A stretch of 64,000 nucleotides of DNA, from positions 1-64,000 of the forward strand of contig JAAFJG010000015.1 of assembly GCA_013298075.1 (NCBI GenBank). The letters are read 5' to 3'. This DNA is from Cytophagales bacterium (GTDB lineage: Bacteria > Bacteroidota > Bacteroidia > Cytophagales > Microscillaceae). Shown here piece after piece: positions 20,521 to 29,280 of this stretch (positions are counted from its first letter, which is position 1; each line of letters opens with the position of its first letter). The position numbers were made by a program, and so were the translations under genes. The notes under the pieces were generated by a model. The model was not told the DNA's origin and made no database searches. It saw nothing but the letters and a program-made list of their open reading frames with translations.

Positions 20521-23043
20521 TTATCTTTCAAAAACGCCTTTTCTTCTATTTTTAAAATTCGGATAAATCAAATCATAGTGATATTTTTTTTCTACTACAG
20601 GTTTAAAAAATTTATTTTTGATATTTTCATCATCCCAAACGCCTTCCCAAGTTGAATCAGTCTGAATAAATAATTCTTCATCAAGATTTTTTATAAAAAG
20701 TGTGGCATTGATTCCTGCTCCCAAATTCCCCAAAATACTTGTCCAATATTGATTTCTTTTCAAACCTTGATTATAATTGGCACTTCTGATTTCCAAAACA
20801 TTTTTATCCAATCTTATATAAGGTTTCAAATCTATCATTTTTGTTAATTCCTCTTCTATTTGAATAGAAAAAATATTACGCACAAAAATATTATCTATTC
20901 TTTCGCCATTCAAAAAAACTTCCGCATACGTATCTGCTGCCAAATGTAACAAAACTTCCGAAGGTCTTTGTTCAATTATAAATTCTTTTTTAAAGACAAC
21001 ATTTTCAAAAAAAGTAGTATTATTTTTTTTTAGATATATCCATTTAGATTTGATAAGTGATTCGATAGGTTTTTTTTCTGAAATTTGTTGTTTAATTTCG
21101 ATAAAAAACAATTTCATTCTATCAAATTTTTCATATACATATTCAAAACCTTCAGGTTTATAATAGGTTTTCCAAAGTAAATCTGTTTGTTTTTGTAATT
21201 TAGATAATTCGGTTAAATTTTCATCAATTTTAGATAAAATATCGTTTGTATTTGCCTTATTTTGTTGATATAATTGTAAAGCAATTTGAGTTTTTACTTT
21301 TAATGTATAATATTTTTTCATTTTTATTACCCATTCCCAAACCTCTAAAGTTTCGTTTCCTTGTTTATATACTATATTTACGCTATCTTTTGGGTCGACT
21401 ACTCTTTTTTTAAGCCTTTTGATTTTCTTTTCCATTTCGCTTAATTCTTTTTCAATCATTTGATTTCGAGTACTTGTATTGATATTTCCTTGCCAAAAAC
21501 TTGCTTTTCTAAAAGGCAATGCAGGATGTCTCCAAAATTCTGTCCAATTGATTTGCATTTCAGGTTTAATCAAACTTTGATAAATTTGCATAATTTCTTG
21601 TGGATTTTGTTCATCAAAAAACAAAGAAAAATAATATCTATCAAAATAAAAAGCTTGCGATTTGGCAGGTGTCCACGCACATTGGGCTGTCCACGCATAC
21701 AAATAATACAACAATTCTTTGGGCGAATCATTGCCCATATCGCCCCAATTTGAAGTAATATAACCTTTTGCATTGCGTTGTAAACCAATATTTGCTAATT
21801 TTGTAGTTACAGGAAAGGCAATTTGATGCAAAGGAAAAATAGTTTTGAAATTAAAAACACTTGGCGAAAGCCAATATTTTTGAGATACTCTCGAAAAAAT
21901 TTGTGTGCTTGGATAATCGGCTTGGTCAAAATATTGCCAATCCATAATCACAATATCTTCAGGCATTTTTTTCAAAATTTGTGGAAATTTTTCTAACATA
22001 TCGCCATACATCATCACTTTTTTTCCATTTTTTTTACAAATATCATATATTTTTTGATAATGATTAAAATGCAAATTGGCAATACCAATACTATCTGTTA
22101 AATCTTTACTTTTATATACGCCTGCATCAAAACTTTCATCGCCACCAATATGAAAATAAGGCGAAGGAAACATTTTTGAAATTTCTGTGATGGTTTTTTC
22201 TAAATATTGATACGTAAAAGGACATTGCACACACAAAGACATTGCGCCCGGAAATTCGGACATTTTTTGGAAAGTATTTTGTGCTAAAATATTTTCTTGA
22301 TGCCCAAAAGTTTCAAAAATAGGAATTACTTCTATAAAATTTTTATTCGCATAATCTACAATTTCTCTAATTTCTTCTTTTTTCAACGCTCCTCTATCTT
22401 TGCCTATACTCGAAAAACTTTCTAAAATAACTATATCTTCCAAATACAAAAAATAAGTATTCATCTTAAATCGAGCTAATTGGTCGATTATTTTTTTAAA
22501 ATTTTTAATCGTAGAAACTTGCCCTCTACTAATATCATCAGAAATTCCTCGACGTGCATAATTAGGATAATCGATAATTTCTTGACACTGAATTTTGTTA
22601 TCACGTGCATGCGCAAAAAGTTGTGCTAAACTTTGTGCCCCATAAAAAATACCTTTGGGCGAACTTCCTTCTACTACAATTTGCTTTTCTTTGATAACAA
22701 TTCGATAGGCTTCTTGGTGGAAAGAAACAAGATTTGCAGGTAACAAACTTTTAAATTTTGCGCTATCTGACAAAGAAAAAACAATATTTGCTTTGGCGGG
22801 ATAAGGCTCAAAAATGCTGATAATATTTCTATAATCTTTCAAAGATTTGTTAATAATCACAGCAGATTGCAATAATTTATTTTCAATATCATTCCCAAAA
22901 CCAATGGTAACTTCTTTTTTAAGCGTAAAAAAAGATTGTGTAAGCGTTATTTTTTGGGGAATAGGAATAATTTGAGCCGATAAATGATTGATTGTTATTC
23001 CTATCAATAAAAATATACCATATAAATATTTAAAGTAATTCAT
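20521..23043 (-). CDS. Glycoside hydrolase family 20 (beta-N-acetylhexosaminidase)
   Basis: 840 residues with a signal peptide (FKYLYGIFLLIGITINHLSA). An N-terminal GH20b-like alpha/beta domain leads to the catalytic barrel, which carries HIGGDES at about 298-304; the Asp-Glu pair is the substrate-assisted catalytic dyad of GH20. WQYFDQADYP and NWGDMGND fit the family active-site tryptophan loops. A long C-terminal region has coiled-coil-like and beta-sandwich parts. It probably removes terminal N-acetylhexosamine in the periplasm or outside. I see no T9SS C-terminal sorting domain. It lies 64 bp upstream of a minus-strand barrel protein's stop. Confidence 0.88.
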   Translation of the reverse strand: MNYFKYLYGIFLLIGITINHLSAQIIPIPQKITLTQSFFTLKKEVTIGFGNDIENKLLQSAVIINKSLKDYRNIISIFEPYPAKANIVFSLSDSAKFKSLLPANLVSFHQEAYRIVIKEKQIVVEGSSPKGIFYGAQSLAQLFAHARDNKIQCQEIIDYPNYARRGISDDISRGQVSTIKNFKKIIDQLARFKMNTYFLYLEDIVILESFSSIGKDRGALKKEEIREIVDYANKNFIEVIPIFETFGHQENILAQNTFQKMSEFPGAMSLCVQCPFTYQYLEKTITEISKMFPSPYFHIGGDESFDAGVYKSKDLTDSIGIANLHFNHYQKIYDICKKNGKKVMMYGDMLEKFPQILKKMPEDIVIMDWQYFDQADYPSTQIFSRVSQKYWLSPSVFNFKTIFPLHQIAFPVTTKLANIGLQRNAKGYITSNWGDMGNDSPKELLYYLYAWTAQCAWTPAKSQAFYFDRYYFSLFFDEQNPQEIMQIYQSLIKPEMQINWTEFWRHPALPFRKASFWQGNINTSTRNQMIEKELSEMEKKIKRLKKRVVDPKDSVNIVYKQGNETLEVWEWVIKMKKYYTLKVKTQIALQLYQQNKANTNDILSKIDENLTELSKLQKQTDLLWKTYYKPEGFEYVYEKFDRMKLFFIEIKQQISEKKPIESLIKSKWIYLKKNNTTFFENVVFKKEFIIEQRPSEVLLHLAADTYAEVFLNGERIDNIFVRNIFSIQIEEELTKMIDLKPYIRLDKNVLEIRSANYNQGLKRNQYWTSILGNLGAGINATLFIKNLDEELFIQTDSTWEGVWDDENIKNKFFKPVVEKKYHYDLIYPNFKNRRKGVFER

Positions 23044-23107
23044 AAGTTTATGATAATTGTATCATTTTTTGTTTTTTTGGGTAATAAAATAATAATGTTT
23101 TTTATAT

Positions 23108-25153
23108 CTACTGAAATTGGAAAGAAATGCGTTTGCGTGTAGGCTCTGTTTTTTGCTTGCCCACACCAAATAAATAATGCACTTTCAAGCCTGTAAACAT
23201 ATACATATCATTTACTTTTGGATTTCCTCTTTGGTCACCTTTTTTTCCATATCCATTAAAAGTTTTGTATTGATTGCCATCAGCCCCGATATAAGTCAAA
23301 TCTCCATTTAATTCATTTAACAACCGATTTAGGTTAGGAACGCGAGAAATATTAGTAGTTGCTGCTATTTCTTCCAAAGTTCTATTGGACATTCTGCGAG
23401 CCAAATCACTATCTAAATCCCACATATTTGGATAATTTCCACTGACATCATCTAAATAATCAGTAAAAGTAAACCTAAAACCTGTTTCGAAACAAATATC
23501 AATTTTTGAGTTATATTTAATTTTTACGCCCAACATCAAAGGAATGACTGCTTGTCGCAAAGAATAAGGTTTAGAATAACCTTGTTTGCCTTGTCCTTCT
23601 GTGTTTAATGGTTTTAAATCTATCCAAGCCGCTCCAAATTCTACAGGAGTTTTGGCTTGCGGATTATGAAACAACAAACCTACTCCCGCACTTACGTAAG
23701 GCGTAAAAGTTCTACGTCTATAAAAAAGCCCCTTAGACGCAAAAAAATCATACGTTCCTATCAATGAAAATTCTTTGAGTGTATTTCTAAAATGTAGATT
23801 TCTGATATATCTGTATCGTTCCAGATTATCATTTACGTCATTGCCTTTGCTATCGTCTGCTCTAATTTGTGCTATTGAAAACCCAAAACTGACCGAAAAA
23901 TGCGGTGTTAGTTTTTTGGAAATGCCTATACTTCCGCCAATCGTTACTTGTTCTTGGTTTAATGTAAAAGGTTGAACATTGGCGTTTAAATCTCCAAAAT
24001 AATGAGCGGCAAATAAACCTGCATTTACACTCCAATAATTTCTTGGATTTGTTTTTCTTTTTCTTTCTACGATTTTAGTAATTCTTGGAGTGATACGTTC
24101 TGCGGCTACATATTTATTCGCAAAATCATAAGGGAATTTAACAAAAATACTCATTCTTTCTGTGTTTCGGAAGCCTTTTTGTGAGACTCTTGCTTGTCTT
24201 GTTGCTTCTACTTCTATGGTTACAAAGGCAGAATCTTCGATTAAATTAGTGGCTCTTACATAATTATAGCTAAATCTCATACCTTTTTGAAACCAACTTT
24301 CGATATAACCTAAATATTCTTCGGCTTCGAATGAACTTTTGAGAATGTGCGGAAAAAGGTCGTTATACACAGGAGTTTTTTTACTTTCAAAATAATCTAA
24401 GACGTTATATCTATCATTGATGCGTTCATTGCCCACAAAATCGAGTGTAATGGCATAATCTCGCACAAAATTTTCAGCCCTTTTTCTTAAAATATCTTCT
24501 TCAAAAAGTGATAATTTGAACTCTGCTTTTAAGGTAAATTCTTTACATTCTGCGTTGGTATGTTTCACAATTTCCATAATTTTTGCCTCACCTAACACTA
24601 ATTTTGGGTGGAATTGCGAAATAGGAATACGGACATAAATATCTAATGAATCTTGATTGATATTCATACCATTATCAGGCGTATAAGTTCCTTTGAGTAT
24701 TTTTTGAATTTCCACTTTTACCTTAAAAAATGCCCCATCACTATCTCTTAATTCACAAGGATTTTTGATATTCCAACCATAATTTACGTCCACACCTTCG
24801 CTATACCAAACAGCTATATTTGATAAATAATTTCCAACGCCCAAATATTCATTATCTGTATTACGCACGCGCGAAAGGTCATTGAGAACTTTTACATTTC
24901 TATCCACAAATAAATTATTGACTAAATCATTAATGTCTTCTTCTATCCAAGTTCTACTTGTTTTTGTAGGTTCTCCTAATAGTTTTAAACCATCTCGATA
25001 ACTTTCTAATACTTTTTCTACTTTTTTACGGATAGAAAGTCCATCATCAGTAGATATATTGGCTTTTTGAGCATATACAAAAGTTGTGATACCATATAAA
25101 AAAAATAGGAAAAATAAGATTTTATGTAAAATTTTGCAATCAAGTAAATACAT
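23108..25153 (-). CDS. Exported protein with C-terminal outer-membrane barrel (DUF6089-like)
   Basis: 681 residues, signal peptide ending near VYAQ (residue 29). The first half (about 30-370) is a soluble region with two repeated segments of similar plan (YLSNIAVWYSEGVDVNYGW and YLGYIESWFQKGMRFSYNY), an internal duplication. The second half, from NYWSVNAGLFAAHYFGDLN, reads as a porin-type barrel of the kind grouped as DUF6089 in Bacteroidota. Function unknown. It may be co-transcribed with the GH20 gene 64 bp downstream. Confidence 0.65.
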   Translation of the reverse strand: MYLLDCKILHKILFFLFFLYGITTFVYAQKANISTDDGLSIRKKVEKVLESYRDGLKLLGEPTKTSRTWIEEDINDLVNNLFVDRNVKVLNDLSRVRNTDNEYLGVGNYLSNIAVWYSEGVDVNYGWNIKNPCELRDSDGAFFKVKVEIQKILKGTYTPDNGMNINQDSLDIYVRIPISQFHPKLVLGEAKIMEIVKHTNAECKEFTLKAEFKLSLFEEDILRKRAENFVRDYAITLDFVGNERINDRYNVLDYFESKKTPVYNDLFPHILKSSFEAEEYLGYIESWFQKGMRFSYNYVRATNLIEDSAFVTIEVEATRQARVSQKGFRNTERMSIFVKFPYDFANKYVAAERITPRITKIVERKRKTNPRNYWSVNAGLFAAHYFGDLNANVQPFTLNQEQVTIGGSIGISKKLTPHFSVSFGFSIAQIRADDSKGNDVNDNLERYRYIRNLHFRNTLKEFSLIGTYDFFASKGLFYRRRTFTPYVSAGVGLLFHNPQAKTPVEFGAAWIDLKPLNTEGQGKQGYSKPYSLRQAVIPLMLGVKIKYNSKIDICFETGFRFTFTDYLDDVSGNYPNMWDLDSDLARRMSNRTLEEIAATTNISRVPNLNRLLNELNGDLTYIGADGNQYKTFNGYGKKGDQRGNPKVNDMYMFTGLKVHYLFGVGKQKTEPTRKRISFQFQ

Positions 25154-25297
25154 TTTGTATCAAGATAAATTAAATTGTTTTGGTTTTTTTTATTGTGATT
25201 TATATCTTATCATCAAAAACTTTGCAATTATATTACAAAGGTAAGAATTTTTATTGTATTTTATATTTTTTTTTGTATTTTTTTTGTAAAGGTTGTA

Positions 25298-25333
25298 TTT
25301 GTTTTTCATTTCTTAATTTTTTATATAACTTTG
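25298..25333 (+). promoter_or_regulatory. Promoter of the GT39-like gene
   Basis: TAACTTTG (25326-25333) matches TAnnTTTG, with TTTG at 25298-25301; the 24-nt spacing is a little long. It overlaps the TTG at 25331 that would otherwise open a longer frame, which supports the ATG at 25379 as the true start. Confidence 0.5.
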
Positions 25334-25378
25334 CATACTTTTTTTAGAAACTACTTGTCAACTAATTATAAAATAAAG

Positions 25379-27073
25379 ATGTCAAAACAACAAATTTATT
25401 GGCTTATTGCAATTTTAAGTATCTTTTTTGCTTATTTTTTAGGAATGTTTTTAGATGTGATGGACGTAGATACCGCACAATACGCATTGATTGGGCGCGA
25501 TATGTTGCTATCAGGAAGTTATTTACAAGTCTTAGAACGTGGGCATGATTATTTGGATAAACCGCCTTTGCTTTTTTGGGTAACGAGTTTTTTTTATGGT
25601 ATTTTTGGCATTTCTCAATTTGTGTATCGAATTGCTCCGATTTTATCTACTTTGATAGGAGTTTATTCGACGTATAGATTGACAAAATTATATTATGGAG
25701 AAGAAGCAGGAAAAATTGCAGGATTGATGTTGGGTGCATGCCAAGCCTATTTCTTGACAAATCACGATGTAAGAACTGACACAATGCTCACGAATGCGAT
25801 TGCTTTTTCGCTTTGGCAATTAGCGGCTTTTACAGAAAAAAAAGATTTTCGTTTTTTGATAGGTGCTTTTGTGGGAATGGGTTTGGCGATGTTGGCAAAA
25901 GGTCCGATTGGAGTAATGGTGCCAGTGTTGGCTTTTGCAAGCCATTTTATTTTGAGAAGAGAATTTAAACAATTTTTTAGGTGGGAATGGTTATTGGGTG
26001 CGGTGATTGTTTTGGTGGTTTTATCGCCTATGATATACGGGTTATATACGCAATTTGATGCTCAACCACAAAAAATAACCAATGGCGTAAAAGGAGAATC
26101 GGGTTTGTATTTTTATTTTTGGAAACAAAGTTTTGGACGTTTGACAGGCGAAAATGTTTGGAAAGATGATAGTGATTCTTTCTTTTTTGTGCATACTTTT
26201 TTATGGAGTTTTTTGCCTTGGCAATTTTTGTTTTTGGGTGCATATATCAAAGGCGTTTATCATTTATTCAAACAAAAATTATTTTTTACTAAAAATCAAG
26301 AAGGTTTAACTTTGGGCGGATTTACGTTGCCTTTTATTGCGATGTCTATTTCGCATTTCAAATTACCACATTATATATATGTTGTTTTTCCTTTGGCTGC
26401 GATGCTCACTGCGAGTTATGTGGTTTATTTGATAAATAACATAGATAAATACAAAAAATTATTTCGTTGGCATATTGGTTTGCAAATTTTTACGCAAAGT
26501 ATTTTAGTTTTATTGGCTTCTATTTTAGTTTTTTGGTCTTTTGAAATACAAAATTATTTTTGGTTATTGATAGGTTTGAGTGTTCTTTTAATTTCTTTTA
26601 TATTGATTTTTATTGATTTTGATAAGTTTACCAAATTATTATTACCTTCTGCTCTTACGATTGCAGGCGTAAATATTTTATTAAACTCTCAAGTATATCC
26701 CTCTTTATTTCCTTATCAATCAGGAAAAGCAGTGGCTGTATTTGCCCAAAAAAATAATATCAAACCTGAACAAATCTACGTATTTATCAATGGAAGTGAT
26801 GGGGCTTATTATTCGCATGGCTTAGATTTTTATAGTCCAACAACTGTAGCAGGTCAAAGAAATATCAACGATTTTAAAGATATTGTTTCAAAACAAAAAA
26901 AAATTTTTATTTATACTGATGAATTAGGCAAAAAAGATTTAGAGAAAACATATACAACTATTGAAATGCATCAAAAATTTAATCGTTTTCATATCACGCA
27001 ACTCACGCCTGAATTTTTAAATCCGAAAACTCGAAAATCTGCATTGACTCCTATTTATTTGATGAGGTTATAG
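25379..27073 (+). CDS. Membrane glycosyltransferase, ArnT/PMT (GT39-like) family
   Basis: 564 residues from ATG 25379. About twelve hydrophobic segments. The first periplasmic loop carries DVDTAQYALIGRDML and YLDKPPLLFWV, the acidic and DKPP motifs of lipid-linked-sugar glycosyltransferases of the PMT_2/ArnT class, which transfer sugars from polyprenyl phosphate onto lipid A, glycans or proteins. The soluble C-terminal domain is small. The frame extends to a TTG at 25331, rejected because it falls inside the -7 promoter element. Acceptor unknown. Confidence 0.85.
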   Translation: MSKQQIYWLIAILSIFFAYFLGMFLDVMDVDTAQYALIGRDMLLSGSYLQVLERGHDYLDKPPLLFWVTSFFYGIFGISQFVYRIAPILSTLIGVYSTYRLTKLYYGEEAGKIAGLMLGACQAYFLTNHDVRTDTMLTNAIAFSLWQLAAFTEKKDFRFLIGAFVGMGLAMLAKGPIGVMVPVLAFASHFILRREFKQFFRWEWLLGAVIVLVVLSPMIYGLYTQFDAQPQKITNGVKGESGLYFYFWKQSFGRLTGENVWKDDSDSFFFVHTFLWSFLPWQFLFLGAYIKGVYHLFKQKLFFTKNQEGLTLGGFTLPFIAMSISHFKLPHYIYVVFPLAAMLTASYVVYLINNIDKYKKLFRWHIGLQIFTQSILVLLASILVFWSFEIQNYFWLLIGLSVLLISFILIFIDFDKFTKLLLPSALTIAGVNILLNSQVYPSLFPYQSGKAVAVFAQKNNIKPEQIYVFINGSDGAYYSHGLDFYSPTTVAGQRNINDFKDIVSKQKKIFIYTDELGKKDLEKTYTTIEMHQKFNRFHITQLTPEFLNPKTRKSALTPIYLMRL

Positions 27074-27285
27074 AATTGGTTTTTAGTATATCATCTAAAA
27101 TAACATTTCATAATTTGGAAATATATAGATGTTAAAAATAATTCTGTAATAATTTTCTAAGACCTAATTTTATTTTTGAACAAAATTTAAAACTGATTTT
27201 TATATCACTAAAATAAAATATAATCATAAAAAAATGAACTTATATATTTTATTTGTTTAAAAAAGCGTTATTTTTGCAAAAAAAA

Positions 27286-27708
27286 ATGATTAAAACAATG
27301 ATAATAACTTTTTTATTAATTTTTCAACTTACTTTTTCTATTTTTGAAGATACAGAAAAAATGTGGAAAGTTTTGATGAGCGTCAAGTATAAATATTATA
27401 AAGATGCTTATGTCCCACAATTTACAGAAGATATTAAGGCTTATGATGGTAAAATTATTACTTTAAAAGGATATATTTATCCCTTAGAAGAGGCTTCAAA
27501 ACATAGTATTTTTATGCTTTCTTATTATCCTGTTAGTATGTGTTTTTTTTGCGGTGGTGCAGGTCCCGAATCTGTCATCGAAGTCAATGCCAAAACGCCC
27601 ATCGCACATAGTTCGAAACCTATTATGGTGAAAGGAAAATTAAAATTGAATAAAGTAGATAAAGAAAGAGTTTTTTATATTTTATTGAGTTCAGAATTGG
27701 TACAATGA
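27286..27708 (+). CDS. Small exported protein with MCFFCGGAGPE motif (DUF3299-like)
   Basis: About 140 residues. The frame opens at TTG 27253, but a TATTTTTG -7 element at 27269-27276 lies inside that extension, so ATG 27286 or 27298 is more likely; both give a signal peptide (TMIITFLLIFQLTFS). The core GKIITLKGYIYPLE followed by YYPVSMCFFCGGAGPES is a Bacteroidota family related to DUF3299, with an OB-like fold and a paired-cysteine motif that may bind metal. Its stop overlaps the lipB start (ATGA), so the two are translationally coupled. Function unknown. Confidence 0.7.
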   Translation: MIKTMIITFLLIFQLTFSIFEDTEKMWKVLMSVKYKYYKDAYVPQFTEDIKAYDGKIITLKGYIYPLEEASKHSIFMLSYYPVSMCFFCGGAGPESVIEVNAKTPIAHSSKPIMVKGKLKLNKVDKERVFYILLSSELVQ

Positions 27709-28379
27709 AAAATAATACATTGATTTTTATAGATTTATATCAAATAAAATATGAAGACGCATTCAATTATCAAGAAAGTTTATTTCAAAATGCAGTCAAA
27801 AATAAACTGATAAATAGCCCAAAAAATATTCCTCATCATTTACTTTTTTGTGAACATTTTCCTGTTTTTACCTTAGGAAAAAGTGGAAAAATGGAAAATT
27901 TATTGCTATCAGAAATCGCATTAAAACAAAAAAATATCGATTTTTTTCGAACCAATCGAGGTGGTGATATTACTTTTCATGGCTTAGGACAACTCACTAT
28001 TTATCCTATTTTTGATTTAGAAAAATTGGAAATAAGTTTGAGAGAATATATTTTTAAATTAGAAGAATTTATCATTCAATTTATCCAAAAATATAATATC
28101 AAAGGAGAAAGAATCGAAAATGCAGCAGGAGTTTGGATAGAAAAATTAAGAAAAATTTGCGCAATAGGCATAAAAAGTAGTCGTATGATAACTATGCACG
28201 GTTTAGGTTTTAATATCAACACAGATTTAAACTATTTTAGTTTTATTAATCCATGTGGTTTTGAAGATAAATCTTCGTGCAGTATTGCCTCTGAAACAAA
28301 AAAAAATATTGATTTTGATGTATTAAAAAAAGAAATTCTACACGATTTTTTAATTTTTTTTGGACTAGAATTAGTATAA
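27705..28379 (+). CDS. lipB: Lipoyl(octanoyl) transferase
   Basis: 224 residues. It transfers octanoate from acyl carrier protein to lipoyl domains. The catalytic lysine lies in KICAIGIKSSR (about residue 156) and the acyl-thioester cysteine in INPCGFED (about 184), both conserved. The substrate-loop motif reads RGGDITFHGLGQ, whereas the family almost always has HGPGQ, so Pro is replaced by Leu at about residue 94. Overlaps the preceding gene by 4 bp. The rest looks intact and functional. Confidence 0.93.
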   Translation: MKNNTLIFIDLYQIKYEDAFNYQESLFQNAVKNKLINSPKNIPHHLLFCEHFPVFTLGKSGKMENLLLSEIALKQKNIDFFRTNRGGDITFHGLGQLTIYPIFDLEKLEISLREYIFKLEEFIIQFIQKYNIKGERIENAAGVWIEKLRKICAIGIKSSRMITMHGLGFNINTDLNYFSFINPCGFEDKSSCSIASETKKNIDFDVLKKEILHDFLIFFGLELV

Positions 28380-28456
28380 TTTTCTAGCATCATCAAAACA
28401 ATCAGACGCATTTTATACAACTTTTAAAGACTAACAAAAATGTATAATTACATTGA

Positions 28457-28639
28457 ATTTTCAAAGATTTGAAAGGAGGAAGTTATGAAAGTTTGATTTT
28501 TCCTGCGTGTGCTTTGTCTTTGCAAACGGGCAATTATAAAATAGCAGATTTGAAACTTAATTTCGTTCGTTTTTCTATTGATTTTGAGGACGTAAAAACA
28601 TTTATTGCTAATTTAGAAAATGCTTTAAAACATATTTAA
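28457..28639 (+). pseudogene. C-terminal remnant of a Cys/Met-metabolism PLP enzyme
   Basis: 60 sense codons in frame with no start codon; a stop is directly upstream at 28454-28456. The segments GGSYESLIFPACALS and VRFSIDFEDVKTFIANLENA match the ends of cystathionine gamma-synthase / methionine gamma-lyase-type enzymes (GGYESL..P and RFSIGLEDVxxLIADLEQAL). About 85% of the gene, including the PLP lysine, is missing. Nothing recognisable precedes it in the 77 bp after lipB. Confidence 0.72.
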
Positions 28640-28648
28640 ACTAAGAAA

Positions 28649-28822
28649 ATGAAATTATTAGATTATATTTTGCTGTCTTTGGCGGCTGTTTTTTTGATTA
28701 TTGGCATAGACCAAACAATGAAAAGATATGATGGGTATTGGGCGTTTATGTTGGCGGTTGTATCTTTGATTTTTTTGAATTATCGAAAATTTTTGAAAGA
28801 AAAAGAAAAGAAAAAATCATAA
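28649..28822 (+). CDS. Small two-span membrane protein
   Basis: 57 residues starting MKLLDYILLSLAAVFLIIGI and ending in the basic tail KEKEKKKS. Two hydrophobic segments (about 6-20 and 34-47) are separated by DQTMKRYDGYW. Small proteins of this plan are common in Cytophagales; none has a known role. It begins 9 bp after the PLP-enzyme remnant, as if once the second gene of its operon. Likely a real gene given the clean membrane-protein composition. Confidence 0.65.
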   Translation: MKLLDYILLSLAAVFLIIGIDQTMKRYDGYWAFMLAVVSLIFLNYRKFLKEKEKKKS

Positions 28823-28997
28823 TTTTTATAAAAAATGAAACTTTTTTTTCTTTTATATTGTTGTAGTTTTGAAGTATAGATTTAGCCTTTTTGTTAGATT
28901 AAATTCCTTTATTTTCAATATCAAAATTTTGAAAGTAAATTTAGATTGAGCGTTTTGCTTCAAGACTTAGATTAAACAATTTTTTTACTTGATTTTG

Positions 28998-29046
28998 ATA
29001 GACGATATAGCTTAGTGCAAGGGTTCGAATCCCTTCTCTCGCACCA
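28998..29046 (+). pseudogene. tRNA 3' half with encoded CCA
   Basis: A perfect T arm AAGGG-TTCGAAT-CCCTT (29019-29035), then seven acceptor bases CTCTCGC (29036-29042), discriminator A and CCA. Upstream, ATAGCTTAGTG resembles a D arm fused directly to the T arm, so the anticodon arm is missing. Its acceptor strand pairs with the 5' half that lies downstream at 29071. Confidence 0.7.
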
Positions 29047-29070
29047 AACTAAAATTTTGTGCGTATATAT

Positions 29071-29110
29071 GTGAGAGTAGCTCAGTGGTAGAGCAAAAGT
29101 CTGCTTTTAG
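29071..29110 (+). pseudogene. tRNA 5' half
   Basis: GTGAGAG, then TA, then a perfect D arm GCTC-AGTGGTA-GAGC, followed by an AAAAG-TCTG-CTTTT stem that is too tight to be a normal anticodon arm. No T arm follows for 100 bp. GTGAGAG pairs over all seven positions (one G-T) with CTCTCGC of the upstream 3' half. Confidence 0.65.
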
Positions 29111-29170
29111 TAGTTCATCAAATTTATAAAAAAATAAATGAAAATTATCCTTCAAAAGAATAATTTATTC

Positions 29171-29242
29171 TGTGAAATAGAGAAGTGGTTACTCATCAGT
29201 CTCAGAAACTGAGTTACACAGGTTCGAATCCTGTTTTCACTA
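29171..29242 (+). tRNA. tRNA-like sequence with anticodon CAG and short variable loop
   Basis: 72 nt fold as a cloverleaf: acceptor TGTGAAA / TTTCACT (six pairs, T-T at 1:72), D arm GAG/CTC with an AAGTGGTTA loop, anticodon stem TCAGT/ACTGA with loop CTCAGAA (anticodon CAG), 5-nt variable loop, and T arm ACAGG-TTCGAAT-CCTGT. CAG would read Leu codons, but bacterial tRNA-Leu has a long variable arm, which is missing. An intrinsic terminator follows at once. It may be a divergent tRNA, perhaps from a phage or element, or a decaying one. Confidence 0.55.
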
Positions 29243-29243
29243 C

Positions 29244-29280
29244 GGGCAGGCGCAAGGTTACTGTGCCTGCCCATTTTTTA
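29244..29280 (+). terminator. Terminator after the tRNA-like gene
   Basis: An 11-bp GC-rich stem, GGGCAGGCGCA (29244-29254) with TGTGCCTGCCC (29262-29272), one G-T pair, followed on the plus strand by ATTTTTTATTTTTT. The T run overlaps the stop of the minus-strand sprE-like gene. Its orientation serves the tRNA-like sequence. Confidence 0.8.

Noticed and set aside
25331-25378. TTG start extending the GT39-like gene by 16 codons
   Set aside because: The TTG lies inside a TAnnTTTG promoter element, so it cannot be in the transcript.
29071-29242. Two-piece (permuted) tmRNA
   Set aside because: No alanine-type acceptor with G-U at 3:70, no tag reading frame and too little sequence.
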